From the NCBI GenBank assembly GCA_002420305.1, contig DIHT01000056.1, forward strand, positions 1-28,388: 28,388 bases of DNA. The letters are read 5' to 3'. This document shows positions 24,826-28,388 of this stretch, one piece after another. The notes below the pieces were generated by a model. It had not been told where the DNA came from and searched no databases. It saw only the letters and a list, made by a program, of their open reading frames with translations. Both the position numbers and the translations under genes were made by a program. The DNA is from Akkermansiaceae bacterium UBA5689 (GTDB lineage Bacteria > Verrucomicrobiota > Verrucomicrobiia > Verrucomicrobiales > Akkermansiaceae). Position 1 is the first letter of the stretch, and each line of letters opens with the position of its first letter.

Positions 24826-24862
24826 CCCTGGACGTGCAGGTTCTAGTTCTGCTGCCGGTATA
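24826..24862 (+). repeat. Diverged direct repeat of the tRNA-Leu 3' end (attachment-site-like)
   Basis: Positions 24830-24861 match 20582-20613, the 3' end of the tRNA-Leu gene plus one base, at 28 of 32 positions. The first 14 bases are identical (GGACGTGCAGGTTC). CCCT precedes both copies with a 1-base length difference. Weaker similarity continues ~35 bases downstream (GTTT, AACC, CAG, AGTTG, GAGG in the same order). The copy starts within the variable arm and lacks the 5' half, so it is not a functional tRNA. Same orientation, a 3' tRNA fragment and 4.2 kb spacing are what a tRNA-targeting element leaves behind. Confidence 0.75.
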
Positions 24863-25015
24863 GTTTTAACCTCAGGTAAGTTGAGAGGGCTACGTTTTTC
24901 AGGTTTAAGCCGGAGTGAAATCCACATCCTTAGCCCCCCCGCATCCCACCGTCTTAAGTATCACTGGGAAAACTCTGAACCGCACAGGTCAGGTCCCGAA
25001 GCAGGTGTTTGCAGT

Positions 25016-26267
25016 TTACATTCTCTTTCCGTTCAGCAGGACACCTACGAAAGAGCGCCTCACCATGACCTGATAGCTCCACAGGCAAATCACTGTAACT
25101 ATCGTGCAGACGAGGGCATATTTAAGAGCTCCCGGGGCTGACCAGCGCTGAAAAAGAGCCGCAAAAGCGACGCACAAGGGTCGGTGGATGAGGTAGAGCC
25201 AATAGGATGCCCCAACCAGGAAGGTCAGGGCTCGGTGCGGCCTTTTAATTAGTTTTTCGCACAGCCCAATGAACATCAGAGTGATTACCCACACACTGCA
25301 GGATTGGGACCACACGGTAATATTTTTCATCCGCTCAAAGTCCTCCGACTGAGCGCTGCCATCTTCCTGAAGTGACCCTAGGGACCAAGTCGCTTCGACA
25401 CAATAGAGCTGGAGAGCGAGGAGTCCAATCGAAGCAGGTAATAGCCATGGCAAGTTACGCTTGGCGAAGTCGATGACCTTCAGGTGGTGATATCCAATCC
25501 AGCCAAAGAAAAAGAACTGGTAGTATATACCACGGCGGCGCCCAGCTGAAGGACACATCAAAGTGGAAGGTTGAGTTCCCCGAGAGACCCAGCCATGTGC
25601 ACACCACGGCAAAAGGAAGAAATATCCAGCCAGCTTTCGACTTCCCTAGGCTGGAAACGAAAGAGCCTACCCGCTCAAGGACCCTCGGGCAGATCTTTCT
25701 CAACCCGCTATGCAGGAGGAACGTGATGATATAGAAGTAGACCAGCTGGTAAATGAACCACAGGTGCATGGTGTGGGGCGCAAGATCGCCCACGAATGGT
25801 AGAACCTTGAGTGACAGCGCATTTCCAAGATTTTGCCAGACTGTCAGGTTTGATTCCTGATCGAGAATCATGTTGGCTCCAAAACCCCATGCGAAGCGAT
25901 CAACGGGCCATATGAGGATCCAGAATATCACGAGGGGAATCACGATTCTGCTGAAGCGATTTTTGAGGAACGAGAAGGCGCCTCGTTTTTGGAACATCAT
26001 CGCTCCAAAAAACCCGGCAAGAAGCATGAATGCAGGCATGCGGAAAATGTGCACCGCCCAGGCAATCCGCTGTGCCGTCATGGAGTATCCTTCAATATCC
26101 CGGTAAGGGTCTCTGGCATCCGCGATAATCCCTGCGGCATCGTCTCCGTAGGGCATCGCCATATACATCACACCCACATGCAGCAAAATGCCCATCAGCA
26201 TCATAGCCGCCCGCATGAAATCTAACCCATGATACCTGACTGAAATTGGGGAGCTGTCTTCTGTCAT
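25016..26267 (-). pseudogene. Acyltransferase-3 family membrane protein (OpgC-like), frameshifted
   Basis: The two reading frames together encode one ~416-residue multi-pass O-acyltransferase of the family that acylates envelope glycans or lipids. The first part starts at an ATG at 26267 and has GLDFMRAAMMLMGILLHVGV with the conserved His31, FRMPAFMLLAGFFGAMMF, and HLWFIYQLVYFYIITFLL. It runs to about WAPPWYIL, then shifts frame. The second part continues with YYQFFFFGWIGYHHLKVIDF and the terminal ASYWLYLIHRPLCVAFAALF before a stop at 25016. The break lies near 25521-25531, in TAGTATATAC; one extra base in the TA run would explain it. Either the gene is recently dead or the base is a sequencing error. 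About ten TM helices are expected. Confidence 0.8.
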
Positions 26268-26324
26268 GCTACGTTTACCTTCAGCAACTTACCTAGCAAT
26301 AGTCGTGCCATCGATCAAAGCTCG

Positions 26325-26353
26325 GACACCCTCTGCCGAGAGCGCAGGGTGTC
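26325..26353. repeat. Perfect 8-bp inverted repeat in a gene-free region
   Basis: GACACCCT at 26325-26332 pairs perfectly with AGGGTGTC at 26346-26353 across a 13-nt loop. No T-tract follows on either strand. It lies 58 bases upstream of the acyltransferase start, in the 287-base region 26268-26554 that otherwise contains nothing I recognise. It could be an operator, a leader hairpin or chance. Confidence 0.4.
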
Positions 26354-26554
26354 AAGCCACTGAACTTCTTCAACAGCTGCATTCTCTTCCGTTGATCGAA
26401 ATCTCCACTCTCAGTCTTCCAGAAGAAGCGACAAATGGGTTTCCGGCTTCCACTAGGATAGCGCCCTTCATCCGGAGCGTTGTTACGCCATGAGAGTGTG
26501 ACCGCCGATAATCAAGCAGACTACCCTATCTTCCTTCATCTGACAGCCTTGGTA

Positions 26555-26995
26555 TCAACCGTTATTTCCATATAGATCGGTCTTGGTAGCCCACTCTTGG
26601 AATCTACGCAGGTGCCGCTTCCGCATCCAGTATGGGCGAACAAACAGAAAATTGATAACCAGCAGATTCCACGCAGTCACAGCAATGGCCGCCACATGGG
26701 GGCCGGAATACCACAAACCAAGTCCGGAGATTATGATTCCAGTAATACCTGCAATACTAAAGAGCCTGCAGCGGCGCATGGATACCCGGCATCCAGAAGC
26801 CGTCCATATAGGCTTCCTGCATTCATCGCATTTGTAGGTGGTCGTCCCGTAAAATTGCTTCATACCTTCGGCAAGAAAGCTTACATCGCCGCGGTTATAA
26901 TCCTGGCATTCTGAACACCACGGAGACCGACTATCGTGCGCCTGATCGGCATTCTCTGAGTTAAAGGGATCCCTTTCGGTTGGAGGGACACTCAT
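26555..26995 (-). CDS. Small zinc-ribbon membrane protein of unknown function
   Basis: I do not recognise the family. The ATG at 26995 (146 residues) is chosen over a GTG two codons upstream. The cytoplasmic-like N-terminal half carries WCSEC (Cys27, Cys30) and YKCDECRKPIW (Cys56, Cys59), a CxxC-x25-CxxC zinc ribbon. Two hydrophobic helices follow at about 78-98 (LFSIAGITGIIISGLGLWYS) and 100-120 (VAAIAVTAWNLLVINFLFV). The tail is basic and aromatic (MRKRHLRRFQEW). It has the composition and layout of a real protein and no competing frame explains it. It is divergent from the next small membrane protein, with 177 nt between the starts. Confidence 0.65.
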   Translation of the reverse strand: MSVPPTERDPFNSENADQAHDSRSPWCSECQDYNRGDVSFLAEGMKQFYGTTTYKCDECRKPIWTASGCRVSMRRCRLFSIAGITGIIISGLGLWYSGPHVAAIAVTAWNLLVINFLFVRPYWMRKRHLRRFQEWATKTDLYGNNG

Positions 26996-27008
26996 GAGCA
27001 CTAGCTGA

Positions 27009-27060
27009 TGGCATAAGATTACCTAACCGCCTCGTCAACCTCCCTTCGTCTGTTATGCCA
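27009..27060. promoter_or_regulatory. 8-bp inverted repeat between divergent small membrane genes
   Basis: TGGCATAA at 27009-27016 is the exact inverse complement of TTATGCCA at 27053-27060, separated by 36 bases. It lies between the two divergent starts (26995 minus, 27173 plus), 13 bases upstream of the minus-strand start codon. A regulator-binding site is possible, but an 8-bp match at this spacing could be chance. Confidence 0.25.
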
Positions 27061-27172
27061 AATCGCATCCTTTTTCCTCCACTACGACGGGGAGATGCTC
27101 CATTGACTCAGGCAATACTTACTTCGGCACTTTCGATTCTTAAAATCTTCTCCCATGGGTTAGATTCATCCC

Positions 27173-27652
27173 GTGCCGAAACCAGAACAGAGCAATCGCC
27201 CGAAACGGGCGGCCTACTTCGCCGTCGGCGCATCAATCATTTTCACCGGCGCATTCGTTTCCATTCGAGTATTTTCGCGCATGGAGGATGCCTCAGGAGC
27301 GCCGGTGTTGCTCTTCCTATCGCTCACACCTTATTTGTGCCTTATGGGCCTCATAAAGGCAACGCCCACGCGAAAAGGGGCGCACTGCCTCATCGCGGTG
27401 TTCTCCTGCACAAGTTGTCTCGTTGGGTCAATTCTCTACGGCAATCTCTATCCGGTAAATCCACCAGTCGCCACAGGAGGAGGCGCAACGATGGCTGGGC
27501 TCATCTTCTTCGTGGTCCCCTCTTTCCAGATCATCCTGTCGCTGGGAGCAGGTCTCCTGTACTTGATTGTATGTATGATGCTTTCTGCAAAGCACACGGC
27601 TGTAGGATCAAAGCAATCACCAGAGGGGATGGAAGAATCCAGCCCTGACTAG
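27173..27652 (+). CDS. Small multi-pass membrane protein of unknown function
   Basis: I do not recognise the family. The protein has 159 residues from a GTG at 27173; no usable in-frame ATG precedes the first helix. Hydrophobic helices lie at about 13-33 (AYFAVGASIIFTGAFVSIRV), 43-62, 70-90, and one long or two short ones at 107-137 (GLIFFVVPSFQIILSLGAGL). The tail is hydrophilic (EGMEESSPD). A longer overlapping frame from 27055 is Arg/His/Pro-rich and non-hydrophobic, so I treat it as a shadow. TAAAAT at 27141 is a possible -10 without a good -35. No enzymatic motif is seen. Confidence 0.6.
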   Translation: MPKPEQSNRPKRAAYFAVGASIIFTGAFVSIRVFSRMEDASGAPVLLFLSLTPYLCLMGLIKATPTRKGAHCLIAVFSCTSCLVGSILYGNLYPVNPPVATGGGATMAGLIFFVVPSFQIILSLGAGLLYLIVCMMLSAKHTAVGSKQSPEGMEESSPD

Positions 27653-27730
27653 TTTCCATATCGTTCCAGGATATAATACGCACAGCACCCTGATTCCTGC
27701 ACTGGGATAGGGGTGGGCGATGGGACGGCA

Positions 27731-27755
27731 CAGCTTTTGTAATGGCTTAAAGCTG
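27731..27755. terminator. 7-bp hairpin between convergent genes
   Basis: CAGCTTT at 27731-27737 pairs perfectly with AAAGCTG at 27749-27755 across an 11-nt loop. It lies 11 bases beyond the stop of the minus-strand regulator and 78 bases after the plus-strand membrane protein. Neither side has a proper T-tract, so a bidirectional terminator is only a suggestion. Confidence 0.35.
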
Positions 27756-27766
27756 AAGCGGCAGGA

Positions 27767-28388
27767 TCAAAGCCGGGAAAGCTTCCGGTAATTGCTCGCG
27801 GTCATGCCGGCGATCCCCTTGAACTGCCGACAAAAGGTCGATTGATCGCAAAACCCGCAATCAAGGGCGATCTCACCAAGAGGCTCATCAGTATCTCTCA
27901 GCCGCCAGGTGGCCGCCTCCACCCGGATCCGGGTCAGAAATTGCCGGGGAGACACCTTCAGGAGCGAACGCATGAGGCGTTCAAAACTGCTGAGCGAGAG
28001 ATCTGTCCGCGCAACCAATTGCCCGATTCGCAGGGGCTCATCGTAGTGCTCACGCATATGGTCGATCACCCTGGCGAGCTTCGCGTAGCGAGGATCATTG
28101 TCTGCCGACGAGCGGAGGTCCCGAGACATCCCGGCAATCCCAATGACATCCCCGTCCCGATTCCGAATCGGAATCTTATCAGAGAGATACCAGCCGACAC
28201 CGCCATCGGAATTGGTGATCATTTCGAGACGATCACGCGTCTCCTCCCCGCGCAACGTCACACCAGTATCCTGCTGCTCGTAACCTGCCGCAAGGAGCGG
28301 GGGAAAAAACTCCTTGGCGGTCCGCCCGATGAGATCACGCGGGTCTTCCACCCGGGCGCGACGGAGGAAGGCGTCGTTAGCGGAGAGG
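27767..28388 (-). CDS. PAS-domain AraC-family transcriptional regulator, 5' end outside window
   Basis: This is a DNA-binding regulator with a small-molecule or signal-sensing PAS domain. The minus-strand frame is open to the window edge (206 visible residues). A GTG at 28351 is internal, because upstream codons (LSANDAFLRRAR) are the normal start of a PAS_4-like sensor. PAS residues run to about 95 and end in IPIRNRDGDVIGIAGMSRDL. The C-terminal ~100 residues are an AraC domain with two helix-turn-helix motifs: IGQLVARTDLSLSSFERLMR and EIALDCGFCDQSTFCRQFKG, followed by TASNYRKL. PAS-AraC fusions of this type are frequent in Verrucomicrobiota, often near sugar-use genes. The target genes here are unknown. 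Confidence 0.88.
   Translation of the reverse strand, partial: LSANDAFLRRARVEDPRDLIGRTAKEFFPPLLAAGYEQQDTGVTLRGEETRDRLEMITNSDGGVGWYLSDKIPIRNRDGDVIGIAGMSRDLRSSADNDPRYAKLARVIDHMREHYDEPLRIGQLVARTDLSLSSFERLMRSLLKVSPRQFLTRIRVEAATWRLRDTDEPLGEIALDCGFCDQSTFCRQFKGIAGMTASNYRKLSRL

Larger units (their letters stand above)
24449..25015. other. Gene-free accessory stretch containing remnants
   Basis: About 570 bases have no intact gene. Positions 24449-24727 presumably hold the promoter of the minus-strand transglutaminase-like gene; I see no clear -10/-35 pair and no other recognisable content. The rest contains a DUF1552-like gene remnant (24728-24822), the tRNA-Leu 3' repeat (24826-24862) and an unassigned tail up to the broken acyltransferase gene. 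Confidence 0.6.

Noticed and set aside
26266..26493. 75-codon plus-strand ORF between the acyltransferase and the zinc-ribbon protein
   Set aside because: It overlaps the acyltransferase start, contains the 26325 hairpin, and shows no domain, signal or membrane feature.
27016..27060. Integron attC-like site (ACCTAAC ... GTTATGC)
   Set aside because: The core sites do not fit RYYYAAC/GTTRRRY on both sides, and the flanking genes are divergent rather than in cassette orientation.
27055..27648. 197-codon ORF overlapping the small membrane protein
   Set aside because: It is Arg/His/Pro-rich and non-hydrophobic. The overlapping frame encodes a coherent multi-helix membrane protein and better explains the region.
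27672..27677. TATAAT hexamer in the convergent intergenic region
   Set aside because: No -35 partner is present and no gene follows in that direction.

Overview
The window looks like a chromosomal segment from a Verrucomicrobiota bacterium, most likely of the Opitutae (subdivision 4) type. This is inferred from family resemblance and was not tested by a search. The pointers are a primary sigma factor with a Lys/Ala-rich histone-H1-like N-terminal tail, a shortened UvrC, paired secreted proteins ending in the beta-sandwich domain common at the C-termini of verrucomicrobial exported proteins, and a DUF1552-like gene remnant.

Positions 1-20612 are mostly core genome. They hold rpoD (5' end outside the window), a sufS-sufE cysteine desulfurase pair, and uvrC on the minus strand. 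Divergent from uvrC is a cluster of exbB and exbD followed by two long exported TPR proteins. Next comes a K+-dependent membrane pyrophosphatase, convergent with a minus-strand row of three genes: a class A penicillin-binding protein, a zinc-ribbon single-pass membrane protein, and a CPA1 Na+/H+ antiporter. A MidA-like methyltransferase is divergent from the PBP, and a tRNA-Leu(UAG) follows. The pyrophosphatase and antiporter suggest active Na+/H+ and pyrophosphate-linked energetics. The PBP is the most unusual core gene: its glycosyltransferase motifs are intact, but two of the three transpeptidase motifs are lost.

Positions 20613 to about 24862 look like an inserted or rearranged block. A diverged direct repeat of the tRNA-Leu 3' end lies at 24826-24862 (28 of 32 bases identical over the best part). 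Between the two copies are a tandem pair of secreted paralogs, a secreted transglutaminase-like protein on the other strand, and a short C-terminal remnant of a DUF1552-like gene that ends next to the repeat. No integrase is visible.

Positions 24863-28388 are accessory in character. They hold an acyltransferase-3 gene broken by a frameshift, two small unrecognised membrane proteins (one with a CxxC/CxxC zinc ribbon), several hairpins, and the 3' part of a PAS-AraC regulator that runs off the window end.
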